This document shows positions 1-8,863 of a DNA stretch of 64,000 nt, piece after piece (positions within the stretch are counted from its first letter, which is position 1; every line of letters starts with the position of its first letter). The notes beneath the pieces are model-generated. The model did no database searches and was not told the DNA's origin. It saw only the letters and a list, made by a program, of their open reading frames with translations. This DNA comes from Parapedobacter pyrenivorans_A (GTDB lineage Bacteria > Bacteroidota > Bacteroidia > Sphingobacteriales > Sphingobacteriaceae): assembly GCF_041925275.1 (NCBI RefSeq), contig NZ_JBHEUZ010000002.1:62001-126000 (forward strand), in the 5' to 3' direction. A program made the position numbers and the translations under genes.

Positions 1-404
1 CGTTCCATCTAGACCACAGTACCGAGTACGTCCTCATGGCCGTGTCGGCGGTGGCAGCAATCGTCATGGCGGTATTGGCCTACCGGCAATACGCGGTGAA
101 GGGTGTCGTGCCCGGCGCGGACGATGCACCACGCGGATTGTTGGCCAGACTCTCCTACCATAAGTTTTATGTGGATGAGCTTTACGACGCCATCATTGTA
201 CGCCCTTTCAATGCGCTGTCGGTATTCTTCTACCGTATTGTTGACCGGGCAGGAATTGATGGGCTGGTGAATGGCTTGGGCAAGCGTGTTGGTGAGTCGA
301 GTGGTGGAATCCGGCTTCTGCAGACCGGCAACGTGGGTTCGTATATCTTTATGATGGTCATCGCCGTCGTGGTGCTCTTGGCCTATGGTTTTTTTAACGG
401 TTAA
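1..404 (+). CDS. nuoL: NADH-quinone oxidoreductase subunit L, C-terminal part
   Basis: The frame is open from base 3 to the stop at 402-404, so this is the last ~133 residues of a gene beginning before the window. It has a hydrophobic helix, then the segment YHKFYVDELYDAIIVRP, which is typical of the NuoL tail, and a final membrane helix ending AYGFFNG. NuoL is an antiporter-like proton channel at the distal end of the complex I membrane arm. nuoM and nuoN follow on the same strand with short gaps, the usual nuo order. An ATG at 36 is internal and not the start. Confidence 0.93.
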   Translation, partial: FHLDHSTEYVLMAVSAVAAIVMAVLAYRQYAVKGVVPGADDAPRGLLARLSYHKFYVDELYDAIIVRPFNALSVFFYRIVDRAGIDGLVNGLGKRVGESSGGIRLLQTGNVGSYIFMMVIAVVVLLAYGFFNG

Positions 405-428
405 TCGAGACGAAGTTATATCGCGTAC

Positions 429-1880
429 ATGGACAATCTATTTATACTACTGTTAATTCCGGTCCTTGGTGCTTTGGTGCTTGCGTTCGTACGGCAGGCG
501 CGCACGGCCAAGCAATTGGCGCTGTTGGTATCGCTGCTTTCCTTGGCGCTCACAATCCCGTTCCTGGTCAATTTCGTGCCGGATGCCAGTATGCAATTCG
601 AGCAGCGGTTTGCCTGGATACCCGCATTGGGCATCCATTTCTATATCGGTATCGATGGGATTAGCTTACCGCTTGTGCTGCTCACCAACGGACTCATTCC
701 CTTGATTATCCTTTCGGCATTCAGCCACGACTACAAAGGCGGTTTCTACGCATTGGTGTTGTTTATGCAGGCTGGGCTCTTGCTGGTATTCACCGCCCTA
801 GACGCCTTCGCATTTTACGTCGGATGGGAGGTTGCGCTGATTCCGATTTACTTTATCTGCGCCCTATGGGGCGGAGAGAACCGCATCCGTGTAAACCTCA
901 AATTCTTTATCTATACGTTTTTCGGAAGCCTACTGATGCTCATCGCGATCATCTACCTGCACGTGCAGGTACCGTCGGGCGATTACGAACTCAGCTCGTT
1001 TTACCAGCTGGCACTCGATAGCGGTACGCAACGGTGGATTTTCTGGGCATTCTTCATTGCCTTCGCGATCAAGATGCCGATTTTCCCCTTCCACACCTGG
1101 CAGCCCGATACCTATACCGAGGCACCCACGGCGGGCACGATGTTGTTGGCGGCAATCATGCTCAAAATGGGTGTGTATGGCCTTATCCGGTGGCTCATCC
1201 CGATTGCACCGTTGGGTGTGGCAGCTTACGGGCAGCTGGCTTTGGTACTGTGTATCATCGGTGTCGTGTATGCATCCATCATCGCGTTTAAGCAAGGCGA
1301 TGCGAAGCGGCTGATTGCTTACTCGTCCATTGCCCACGTAGGGCTCATCGGCGCGGGAGTTTTTGTTTGGAACGTACAGGGATTGCAGGGTGCCATCATC
1401 CAGATGATTAACCACGGTATCAGTGTATTGGGCTTGTTCTTTGTTGTAGATATCCTTGTACGCCGGCTAGGTACACGTGATTTGGCCGCCATGGGCGGTA
1501 TTGCCAAATCGGCACCCGTACTGGCGATAATGTTCTTGACCATCGTGATGGGGGCAATCGGCCTACCGCTCACCAACGGGTTTATCGGCGAATTCCTGTT
1601 GTTGATGGGCATTTATCAGTATGGTGTCTGGTATGCCGTATTCGGTGGGCTCACCATCATCCTTGCTGCCGTATACTTGCTACGGATGTACCAAAAGGTG
1701 ATGTTGGGTGAGGTGAATGCCCAAACAAGTAATTTTGCCGACTTAAAAGGCACCGAGTGGGTGGTGTTGGCTGTCGTGGTGGTGTTGGTGGTCGGTATCG
1801 GCGTGTATCCGAAGCCGTTACTGGATATCTCGGAGGCCGCCGTTACGGAGTTGATCGATAAGGTCAGTTTGGTTAAGTAA
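429..1880 (+). CDS. nuoM: NADH-quinone oxidoreductase subunit M
   Basis: This 483-residue, almost wholly hydrophobic protein has the expected length and shape for NuoM. Family landmarks are GIDGISLPLVLLT near residue 75, the charged YVGWEVALIPIYF helix near 130, the proton-channel segment KMPIFPFHTWQPDTYTEAPTAGTMLLA near 215, and KRLIAYSSIAHVG near 293. It is one of three antiporter-like subunits that pump protons in respiratory complex I. It starts 24 bases after nuoL and is followed by nuoN after 52 bases, so the three are almost certainly co-transcribed. Confidence 0.96.
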   Translation: MDNLFILLLIPVLGALVLAFVRQARTAKQLALLVSLLSLALTIPFLVNFVPDASMQFEQRFAWIPALGIHFYIGIDGISLPLVLLTNGLIPLIILSAFSHDYKGGFYALVLFMQAGLLLVFTALDAFAFYVGWEVALIPIYFICALWGGENRIRVNLKFFIYTFFGSLLMLIAIIYLHVQVPSGDYELSSFYQLALDSGTQRWIFWAFFIAFAIKMPIFPFHTWQPDTYTEAPTAGTMLLAAIMLKMGVYGLIRWLIPIAPLGVAAYGQLALVLCIIGVVYASIIAFKQGDAKRLIAYSSIAHVGLIGAGVFVWNVQGLQGAIIQMINHGISVLGLFFVVDILVRRLGTRDLAAMGGIAKSAPVLAIMFLTIVMGAIGLPLTNGFIGEFLLLMGIYQYGVWYAVFGGLTIILAAVYLLRMYQKVMLGEVNAQTSNFADLKGTEWVVLAVVVVLVVGIGVYPKPLLDISEAAVTELIDKVSLVK

Positions 1881-1932
1881 AACGAAGGAATGCATATCCC
1901 GGAAGTGAAGGGATTAAGATAATAAACGAAAC

Positions 1933-3312
1933 ATGAGTGCAATCATTACGCTGTCTTTGTTAGCCATATTGGTGCTGTATTTGGGATTGTTCAAAGCCCG
2001 GCAAGCATTGTTGCCGGTATCCCTGCTGGGCCTTGTTGCGGCCGTGGTGCTGTATGGCGTGCAATGGGGTACAACTGCTGAGCCGCTGTATAGCGGTATG
2101 GTATTGTTCGATCATTTTGCGGTAGCATTTTCAGTAATATGCGTGGTGCTGACCGCATTGGTATTGCTGCTATCCAACGATTATTTTGACAAATCGAGCC
2201 CGCATGTGGCCGAGTATTATGCGCTTATCCTGTTCTCGCTCACTGGTGCGGTTTTGGTGGCTTCCTTCCATAACCTGGCCATGCTGTTTATCGGCATCGA
2301 AATCATGTCGGTCGCGCTGTACATCCTTGCGGGTATCCGCAAGAAAGATTTCGCTTCCAACGAGGCCGCATTGAAATACTTCCTGATGGGGGCGTTCTCT
2401 ACGGGGTTTCTACTCTTTGGCATTGCGCTGCTTTACGGTGCCAGCGGCTCGTTCGATTTGGCAGCCATTAAGGATTACGTGGTATCCAACCCCCAAGGGA
2501 TATCGCCATTGTTTTATGCCGGCATCTTGTTGCTGATTGTGGGTTTGGCATTCAAGGTAGGTGCTGCGCCATTCCATTTCTGGACACCGGACGTGTATGA
2601 TGGTGCACCGATACTGGTTACCATATTCATGGCAACGGTGGTCAAGACTGCTGCCTTTGCCGGGTTCTTGCGCTTGTTTTATTTCTGCTTTGTGCCGTTG
2701 CAGGATTTCTGGATGCCGGTATTGTTGGTGATGACTATTATTACGCTGTTTGTGGGCAATATTACGGCCATCGAGCAGCAGAGCGTAAAGCGGATGCTGG
2801 CTTATTCCAGTATTTCGCACGCCGGTTACCTCCTTTTCGCCATTGTGGCCATCGGCGCTACATCGGCCGACTCGGTGCTGTTTTATGCCACGGCCTATTC
2901 GCTATCGACCATCATTGCCTTCGGGGCACTCATCCTGGTTAAAAAGGCAACTGGAAGTGAGCATTTCGAAGCATTCAATGGCTTGGCCAAAAGGAACCCT
3001 TATTTGTCGCTGGTCATCGCCATCGCCATGCTGTCGTTGGCGGGGATACCACTTACCGCAGGCTTCGTGGGTAAGTTCATGATGTTCTCGGGCGTATTGG
3101 CTGATTACCAGGTACTGTTGGTCGTACTCGCGGTTATCAATGCGGCCATGGGGATTTTCTATTATTTCCGGGTTATCGTAGCCATGTATTTCAAACCGAT
3201 AGACCGCGACGCGGTAACGGTCAGCGGGCCGTACCGGGCCGTATTTTTCCTGGCGGCGCTCATTACCCTATTGCTGGGTGTTTACCCGGCATGGCTCACC
3301 GGCCTGATATAA
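1933..3312 (+). CDS. nuoN: NADH-quinone oxidoreductase subunit N
   Basis: The product is a 459-residue polytopic membrane protein. It carries the NuoN signatures GAFSTGFLLFGIALLYG, KVGAAPFHFWTPDVYDGAP and VKRMLAYSSISHAGYLL, the last being the conserved antiporter-family motif. NuoN is the third antiporter-like subunit of complex I. It is the last gene of the nuo operon here: the next gene is on the opposite strand, and an inverted-repeat element lies directly after the stop and may end transcription. Confidence 0.96.
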   Translation: MSAIITLSLLAILVLYLGLFKARQALLPVSLLGLVAAVVLYGVQWGTTAEPLYSGMVLFDHFAVAFSVICVVLTALVLLLSNDYFDKSSPHVAEYYALILFSLTGAVLVASFHNLAMLFIGIEIMSVALYILAGIRKKDFASNEAALKYFLMGAFSTGFLLFGIALLYGASGSFDLAAIKDYVVSNPQGISPLFYAGILLLIVGLAFKVGAAPFHFWTPDVYDGAPILVTIFMATVVKTAAFAGFLRLFYFCFVPLQDFWMPVLLVMTIITLFVGNITAIEQQSVKRMLAYSSISHAGYLLFAIVAIGATSADSVLFYATAYSLSTIIAFGALILVKKATGSEHFEAFNGLAKRNPYLSLVIAIAMLSLAGIPLTAGFVGKFMMFSGVLADYQVLLVVLAVINAAMGIFYYFRVIVAMYFKPIDRDAVTVSGPYRAVFFLAALITLLLGVYPAWLTGLI

Positions 3313-3316
3313 CGTG

Positions 3317-3417
3317 TTCACGCAAAGTTCACGAAGGCGCTTCGCTTTAGCGCAAAAAGCGCAAAGATGCAACTTTGGCACGCTTTGCGTAAACTGACTT
3401 TGCGTTCTTTGCGTGAA
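3317..3417. repeat. Nested inverted repeat built from CTTTGCG units
   Basis: An exact 11-base inverted repeat, TTCACGCAAAG at 3317-3327 and CTTTGCGTGAA at 3407-3417, encloses further CGCAAAG and CTTTGCG copies (for example 3360-3366 and 3383-3389). The whole can fold into one long imperfect hairpin. It fills most of the gap between the convergent nuoN and tricorn-like genes. The composition resembles the dispersed CGCAAAG-type palindromes seen between genes in many environmental bacteria; that likeness is from memory. It may serve as a two-way transcription terminator. Confidence 0.6.
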
Positions 3418-3469
3418 AAAGGAAAAGTTGCCGTACACCCGCGAGCAAAACCACCGATGACGATTTCTA

Positions 3470-6400
3470 TTACTTTGATTTATCTGGGAATCCGGGTATC
3501 GGTGGTACGCCTGTAGCGCCGCCTTCAGCCAACTTCTCCAGCAATACACTGATGCCGCGTGACAGCTGCGTATCGTTGCCTTGATACTCTTGGTAGGGGT
3601 CATTGACCACCTCGATATCTGGGTGTACACCCTCCCCTTCGATAATGAACGACGAGCCGTCGGCTGCGAAATGTGCAAACTCGGGTTTACGCATATCGCC
3701 GCCATCGATAAACGGTAGAGAGCCACTGATGCCCACTACGCCACCCCAGGTGCGTTGGCCAATGAGCGGCCCGATGCCATAGTGCTTGAACTGCCAGGGG
3801 AACAGGTCGCCATCGGATGCCGAATATTGGTCGATAAGGCATACCTTCGGGCCCACATGCGCATCGGGCTTGATGGAAGCCGTTTTGCTGTTGCGGCGCA
3901 TGGTGCCCAGGCCCGGCTTGCGGAGCAGCCGCTCGATGATCATGGGCGATACGTTGCCACCGCCATTGCCCCGGTCGTCGATGATGAGTGCTTCCTTATC
4001 CAATTGCGGGTAGAAGTAGCGGGCAAACTGGTTGAGGCCCTCTGGCCCCATATCGGGGATATGGACGTACCCGATACGGCCATCGCTCGCCGCGGTGACT
4101 TTCGCAATATTCTGCTGCACCCATTCGTGGTAGTACAGTGCGGATTCATCGCTGATGGGCTTCACCAATACCTTACGCGCCCCATTGTCAGATGCGGTCC
4201 CATTGATCTCGACCTCCACCAGCCGGCCTGCCTTGGCGACGAGCGTTTGGTAGATGTTATCCACGTCTTTCATCGACGTGCCGTCGATCGCGATGATGTA
4301 CTCACCCGCTTTGGCATTTACGCCCGACGCGCGCAGCGGCGAGACCAGCTCCTTGTTCCAGCTTTGGCCCGATAGGATGCTGTCGATGCGGTAGTAACCA
4401 CTTTCATCGCGGCTTAAGGCGGCACCCAATAACCCCATTGGGATTCGGTCCACATCGGGCCGGTCGCCGCTATTCACGTAGGCGTGGCCGATATTCAGTT
4501 CGGCGATCAGCTCGCCGACGAGGTAAGTGAGGTCATCGCGGTGGTTTACGTAGGGTAGCAACGGCGCATATTTGTCGTGCATCGCCTTCCAGTCTACACC
4601 GTGCATATTGGGGTCGTAGAAGTAATCCCGCATTTGGCGCCAGCTTTCGTCATAGATTTGCTTCCATTCCGCTTTCAGGTCTACCGTCACTTTCAGTCCG
4701 CCCAGATCCACCTTGTTGGAAGGCGTTATTTTCGATTTGCCCAGGTTTTCGATGAAAAACCCATCGCCATTGCGGATCAGGATTTTTTTCCGGTCGGTGG
4801 TTACGCTGTAATTTCCGAAACTGCCGATATCGGTTTCCTTTTTTTCTTCGAGATTGAAAAACTTGAATCCACTGCTGCCGCTGGCCCGACTGGAATAGTA
4901 CAGCCCGTCTTCGGTGGCAACGAGTCCGAAATAGGAGCCCGGTGCTACCGGAAGGCTTTCGATGCGGTCGGCCAGTCCCTCTTCATCCACCGTTACGGTA
5001 ACATCATCGGATGCTGCCTTATCTTTCTTGTTGTCACCTTCCTTATCGCCATTCTCGCCATCGCCTTTTACCGTCACTTCGTCACTTTGTTCAGCAAACG
5101 GTGATTTGGCGGTGGCATTCAACCGCACGAAATACGGCCTGCTCATGTCGTTGTATACGTGGTTCCATTCGGTACTGCCATATGTAGGACTGAAATCGCG
5201 CTGCGATACGAAGTACAGCAATTTCCCATCGGGGCTAAACTCAGGTTGGCCGCTGTTATACCACGTGTCTGTTACCGGTATGGTCTTTTTGCTGTCGAGG
5301 TTGAAGAGGTTGATGACCGTAAATTCACGGGCCCTTCCCGGAAGCGTGTAAGCAATCCATTTGCTATCGGGCGCGAACGTATAGGAACCTACGGTGCCTT
5401 CGTCGGCCTGCGTAATCAAGGTGCTATTGCCCGACTGGACATCTACCGCGTACAAGTGCTGGCTGCGATCGCCGTACAGCAGGTACTTGCTATCCGGGCT
5501 CCATACAGGGTTGAATTTATACGCCCCGCCGCCCTTGGTGAGTTGCTTGGCGGGCGCGGTTCCGTCCTGTTGCTGGATGTATAATTCGTCCTCCCCTGTG
5601 CGGTCGGAGACGAAACTGACCCACCGCCCATCGGGGCTCCACCCCACGTTGCGGTCGTGCGCCCCGCTGCTTTGTGTCAGGTTGCGGGTTACCCCGGTTT
5701 TGGCTGGCACAGTGAAGACATCACCCCGCGCACCGAATACCACCCGCTTGCCGTCGGGCGAAAGGTCGGCACTGTACACAAATTTGGACGCATCGACCTG
5801 CTTGGAGCGGCCCGATGCAAAATCCTCTGCAATGGTGATGTGCAGCTGTTCCGTTTGACCCGTCAACAGGTTGTGGAGGTAGATGTAACCCCCATTTTCG
5901 AAGACGATGGCGTCGCCGCCCAATGCCGGGAATTTCACATCGTACTCGGTAAAGCTCGTCACCTTTTCGGTCTGTTTGGTTTGGGTGTCGTAGACAAATA
6001 GGTTGGCAATACGGTCGCGGTCGCTCACGAAATAGATTTTGTCGTTATAGTACATGGGGAAGACATCCTGCGCCGGGTTATTGGTCAGGTTTTCCGTGGC
6101 GCCGGTGGAGGGGTCGGTCAGCCAGATGTCATCGGCCATTCCTCCACGGTAATATTTCCACGTCCGAAATTCGCGGAATACGCGGTTCATTGCCAGCTTG
6201 GTGCCGTCCGCATTGTAGGACGCCCAAGAAGCAACCGAAAAGGGGAGCTCCCGGCTCAGGTCACCGCTCAGGGGGGCAAGATAGAGTTTGCCCTTGAATG
6301 CATTGAACGAGGTGCCGCGGCCCCGATAGATCACATGTTGGTCGTCGGGAGTCCATCCCATAACGATGTTGTTTGGCCCCATCCGGTCGGCCACGTCGTC

Positions 6401-6727
6401 CCGGCCGAGTGTGGCGGTGTAGGTGATGCGTTTGGGCTCGCCACCCGTTGCGGGGATAACAAAGACCTCCGTATTGCCGTCGTATTGACCGGTAAAGGCG
6501 ATGTGTTTTCCGTCATGGCTGAAACGGGCGAATAACTCATATCCCGGGTGGCTGGTGATGCGACGGGCCATACCCCCCTCGGTTGGGGCCACGTAAAGGT
6601 CGCCGGCATACGTAAACACCACCCGGTTGCCATGTACGGCCGGAAAGCGCAGCAAGCGTGCTTTTTCTTGCGCGGTGGTGACCAAAATACTACACAGTAC
6701 AGCGATGAGTGAACAGATTTTCTTCAT
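3470..6727 (-). CDS. Tricorn-like S41 family protease, exported
   Basis: The product is a ~1085-residue homologue of tricorn protease. A signal peptide (KKICSLIAVLCSILVTTAQ) leads into two WD/Kelch-like beta-propellers (about 25-320 and 330-660) with repeats such as FSHDGKHIAF and WSPDGRWVSF. A helical C1 domain, a PDZ domain (~790-860) and an S41 catalytic domain follow. SASDGDLF places the nucleophile at about Ser971 and its neighbour Asp972; a Glu lies near 1030. The catalytic His is in GHAYV (~748), where the archaeal Ser before the His is Gly. The start at 6727 is preferred because it begins with MKK; an ATG three codons upstream is possible. It should degrade peptides in the periplasm. 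It stands alone, convergent with nuoN. Confidence 0.92.
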   Translation of the reverse strand: MKKICSLIAVLCSILVTTAQEKARLLRFPAVHGNRVVFTYAGDLYVAPTEGGMARRITSHPGYELFARFSHDGKHIAFTGQYDGNTEVFVIPATGGEPKRITYTATLGRDDVADRMGPNNIVMGWTPDDQHVIYRGRGTSFNAFKGKLYLAPLSGDLSRELPFSVASWASYNADGTKLAMNRVFREFRTWKYYRGGMADDIWLTDPSTGATENLTNNPAQDVFPMYYNDKIYFVSDRDRIANLFVYDTQTKQTEKVTSFTEYDVKFPALGGDAIVFENGGYIYLHNLLTGQTEQLHITIAEDFASGRSKQVDASKFVYSADLSPDGKRVVFGARGDVFTVPAKTGVTRNLTQSSGAHDRNVGWSPDGRWVSFVSDRTGEDELYIQQQDGTAPAKQLTKGGGAYKFNPVWSPDSKYLLYGDRSQHLYAVDVQSGNSTLITQADEGTVGSYTFAPDSKWIAYTLPGRAREFTVINLFNLDSKKTIPVTDTWYNSGQPEFSPDGKLLYFVSQRDFSPTYGSTEWNHVYNDMSRPYFVRLNATAKSPFAEQSDEVTVKGDGENGDKEGDNKKDKAASDDVTVTVDEEGLADRIESLPVAPGSYFGLVATEDGLYYSSRASGSSGFKFFNLEEKKETDIGSFGNYSVTTDRKKILIRNGDGFFIENLGKSKITPSNKVDLGGLKVTVDLKAEWKQIYDESWRQMRDYFYDPNMHGVDWKAMHDKYAPLLPYVNHRDDLTYLVGELIAELNIGHAYVNSGDRPDVDRIPMGLLGAALSRDESGYYRIDSILSGQSWNKELVSPLRASGVNAKAGEYIIAIDGTSMKDVDNIYQTLVAKAGRLVEVEINGTASDNGARKVLVKPISDESALYYHEWVQQNIAKVTAASDGRIGYVHIPDMGPEGLNQFARYFYPQLDKEALIIDDRGNGGGNVSPMIIERLLRKPGLGTMRRNSKTASIKPDAHVGPKVCLIDQYSASDGDLFPWQFKHYGIGPLIGQRTWGGVVGISGSLPFIDGGDMRKPEFAHFAADGSSFIIEGEGVHPDIEVVNDPYQEYQGNDTQLSRGISVLLEKLAEGGATGVPPIPGFPDKSK

Positions 6728-6821
6728 GAGATGCAATTAACGTTTTAAATGACTAAAAGGTACAGGCACCTAAGTTAAGGAAATCATTTCCAAATCAGGG
6801 CGTGGAGCATGGGCTGGGCAT

Positions 6822-6851
6822 AAAAAAACCGTCCCGACAAAGTCGGGACGG
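6822..6851 (-). terminator. Rho-independent terminator after the S24 repressor gene
   Basis: A perfect 10-bp GC-rich stem (CCGTCCCGAC at 6829-6838, GTCGGGACGG at 6842-6851) has a 3-base loop. On the minus strand it is followed by seven T (A tract 6822-6828). It fits the end of the transcript reading leftwards from 7713. A smaller CCCC-aa-TGGGG hairpin lies just upstream at about 6854-6866. Confidence 0.85.
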
Positions 6852-6999
6852 CCGCCCCAATGGGGTTAGGGGCTATCAACCTAAACCTATCCGAGTAATA
6901 GCGAAAACGGTGCCAAAAATTCTTGGAGTCCGTAATCTTTTGCGTTTTTCTGAAATTTCTTGCCGATTATTGCAATATCCTGCTCCACCTTGCTATGGA

Positions 7000-7713
7000 C
7001 TATAGTTGGTTACGGGTGATCTTGCCCTTAATAATATACAGTTGGGTAATAGAGGCCCTATCGATAACGGTATCTCCGCTATAAGCCGGATTACTTGCAC
7101 GGAGGACAATCTTGCCTGCATCTTTATGTTGATAAAGCAGCTTTACGGTAATCATATTGTTGGCCAGTTCGTCGGTTACCACAAGATAAGCCTCGCCCCA
7201 TAAGATGATGTCGCGGTTGGTAATCGCTTTGACAGCGATGATTTCGCCGTTGACAAAGCGGGGGTACATACTGTCGCCATAGACAGGCAGATAAGCCGTA
7301 CAATCATTGAATGGTTGGTAGTCTACATAATATTCGGGGGTACTTTCACTGAAAATATCAGGTAGCCCCGCTTGCAACTGGGTAAGTTTGACATCAAAAA
7401 AGGGCACGCGCTCCTCATCTTCTACAGGTCGCGGTTGGAAAGTCGCTTTATGATATGGCCGCACCTTCAGGACTTTTTCACCCTTGCCGGTACGGAGAAA
7501 CGCCGGATTGATGTTGTAGTATTCGATAATGTCTTTTGCTAGCCGTTTGCCTAAGTTGCGTTTGTTGTTTTCGATGGAAGACCCGTTGTTGAAAGCTTTC
7601 ATCAATGGGGTGTAAAACTCCTCTACCGTCATTCCCAATGCGTTTCGGATCTCCTTGAGACGGGGGCCAATTTTTTCCGACTGTAAATCAATGGATTCTA
7701 TGGTATTTTTCAT
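7000..7713 (-). CDS. XRE-like transcriptional regulator with S24 peptidase domain
   Basis: The 237-residue protein has an N-terminal helix-turn-helix region (about 15-72, IGPRLKEIRNALGMTVEEF) and a C-terminal LexA/CI-type S24 domain. YGDSMYPRF gives the serine (Ser148) and ITVKLL the lysine (Lys191) of the catalytic dyad. An Ala-Gly pair at 115-116 (LQAGLP) lies where self-cleavage sites occur in this family. It is probably a repressor, possibly inactivated by RecA-stimulated or other self-cleavage. It is transcribed away from the HEPN gene across a promoter region holding an exact palindrome, which suggests autoregulation. No phage genes are nearby. Confidence 0.85.
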   Translation of the reverse strand: MKNTIESIDLQSEKIGPRLKEIRNALGMTVEEFYTPLMKAFNNGSSIENNKRNLGKRLAKDIIEYYNINPAFLRTGKGEKVLKVRPYHKATFQPRPVEDEERVPFFDVKLTQLQAGLPDIFSESTPEYYVDYQPFNDCTAYLPVYGDSMYPRFVNGEIIAVKAITNRDIILWGEAYLVVTDELANNMITVKLLYQHKDAGKIVLRASNPAYSGDTVIDRASITQLYIIKGKITRNQL

Positions 7714-7743
7714 TTAATTTCAATTTGATAATTAAAAATTATC

Positions 7744-7760
7744 TAAAGATAGTATCTTTG
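7744..7760. promoter_or_regulatory. Palindromic operator overlapping divergent promoters
   Basis: AAAGATA at 7745-7751 and TATCTTT at 7753-7759 form an exact palindrome around one central base. The right half plus the next base is TATCTTTG, a perfect Bacteroidota -7 element (TAnnTTTG) for the rightward HEPN transcript. The left half read on the minus strand is TATCTTTA, one mismatch from the same element, for the repressor gene. A protein bound here would block both promoters; the S24 regulator next door is the obvious candidate. Confidence 0.55.
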
Positions 7761-7848
7761 TGATGTAAGCACACCAAGCTACAAACTTAAGGAACTTGAT
7801 AAGGTATGCAAATTAAAAAATGAAGGGGGCTGCCCCTTCGGCAATCAA

Positions 7849-7932
7849 ATGACAATGATGGAAACAGACGAACCATTTGAAACCTCAACGCCCACTTACG
7901 CGGGTAAAGAAATCGATTACCATGGATATTGA
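7849..7932 (+). CDS. Possible 27-residue leader peptide overlapping the HEPN gene
   Basis: ATG at 7849 opens a 27-codon frame (MTMMETDEPFETSTPTYAGK, then EIDYHGY) whose stop overlaps the first codons of the HEPN gene by 11 bases, an arrangement suited to translational coupling. The peptide is polar and acidic. I recognise no family, and such a short frame could be chance. It lies in the ~155-base leader predicted from the -7 element at 7753. Confidence 0.35.
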   Translation: MTMMETDEPFETSTPTYAGKEIDYHGY

Positions 7933-8776
7933 CCTCAATGACCTCACTGTTGCGCAGCAGGATACGCTGCGCCAATTGGCCAAGGAACTCACCGCTCGCT
8001 TGGCCACCAAGTTTATTTTTTGTTTTGCGCTACAGCAATACGATGCCCAGCGCACACACTGTTTCGCCTCGAAAGCCAGGAAGCAATGGTTTAGTGCCAA
8101 TATCTTACTGGTTTATAACGACAGCGAGCAACGGTGTCTACACCATATTCAACACCTGGCGAATAGTGTAGCGATGGATGGTCAATATGCGGCGGCAGTC
8201 ATGGCTTACAGTGACGCGATGGAGCGCCTAGCCAATAGGGATGCGTTTGTCTGTAAGGTGTTTCAGCATGGTGCGCTGCTCCATAGCCAAGCGAATATGC
8301 TACCACAGCGCAACGTGTTCATATGCCACGAAACCCTGCTACTGCAGACCAGGGAGGGGTGGCGGCGTTGGTTCAACAATAGTTGCCAGTTTATGGACTG
8401 TGCTAGTTATTGTCTGATGGAGCACAACTTCAATATGGGGGTATTCATGCTACACCAAACCGTGGAGCAAGCGTGTAAGGCGATGCTCAAGGTGATGTTA
8501 TACATGCGGCCCAACACTCACAACCTGGCGTGGATGCTCAAGCTGTGCAGTACGTTGGCGCCCGAAATAGCCACGGTATTTCCGCGGGATAATCCCGAAA
8601 ATAAGACTCTTTTCAATTTGCTCAAAAGCAGCTACATGGATAGCCGGTATGCTATGGGGTTTGCCATAAAGGAGGAAGAGGCATGGACTCTTTATTACCG
8701 CGTTTCCACTTTGTTGCGGATTGCCGGCGAGTTGTGCAATAAGCGGATAGCGGAACTGGAGGGGTTAGTGAGATAG
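7922..8776 (+). CDS. HEPN domain protein with degenerate nucleotidyltransferase-like N-terminus
   Basis: The 284-residue protein resembles Bacteroidota two-domain proteins. Residues ~1-140 look like a nucleotidyltransferase fold (KFIFCFALQQY, SANILLVYND) without the GS and DxD catalytic residues. Residues ~150-284 are a HEPN helical domain (MLHQTVEQACKAML, PNTHNLAWMLKL, LLKSSYMDSRYA). A classical R-x4-6-H RNase motif is not evident in the HEPN part; RNVFICH near 130-136 fits the spacing but lies before it. The ATG at 7922 is chosen over an upstream TTG. It is divergent from the S24 repressor and may be under its control. Its role is unknown; many HEPN pairs act in toxin-antitoxin or defence settings. 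Confidence 0.75.
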   Translation: MDIDLNDLTVAQQDTLRQLAKELTARLATKFIFCFALQQYDAQRTHCFASKARKQWFSANILLVYNDSEQRCLHHIQHLANSVAMDGQYAAAVMAYSDAMERLANRDAFVCKVFQHGALLHSQANMLPQRNVFICHETLLLQTREGWRRWFNNSCQFMDCASYCLMEHNFNMGVFMLHQTVEQACKAMLKVMLYMRPNTHNLAWMLKLCSTLAPEIATVFPRDNPENKTLFNLLKSSYMDSRYAMGFAIKEEEAWTLYYRVSTLLRIAGELCNKRIAELEGLVR

Positions 8777-8863
8777 AAGAAGCGGGTTACTATCCTGACG
8801 CACTTGCGTTAATTGAGCACACAGAACTTAGCCATTTCGAAATCCGATGTTACGTTGATCGGA

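Noticed and set aside
6802..7005. 67-codon frame upstream of the S24 gene end
   Set aside because: It spans a terminator hairpin and matches nothing known.
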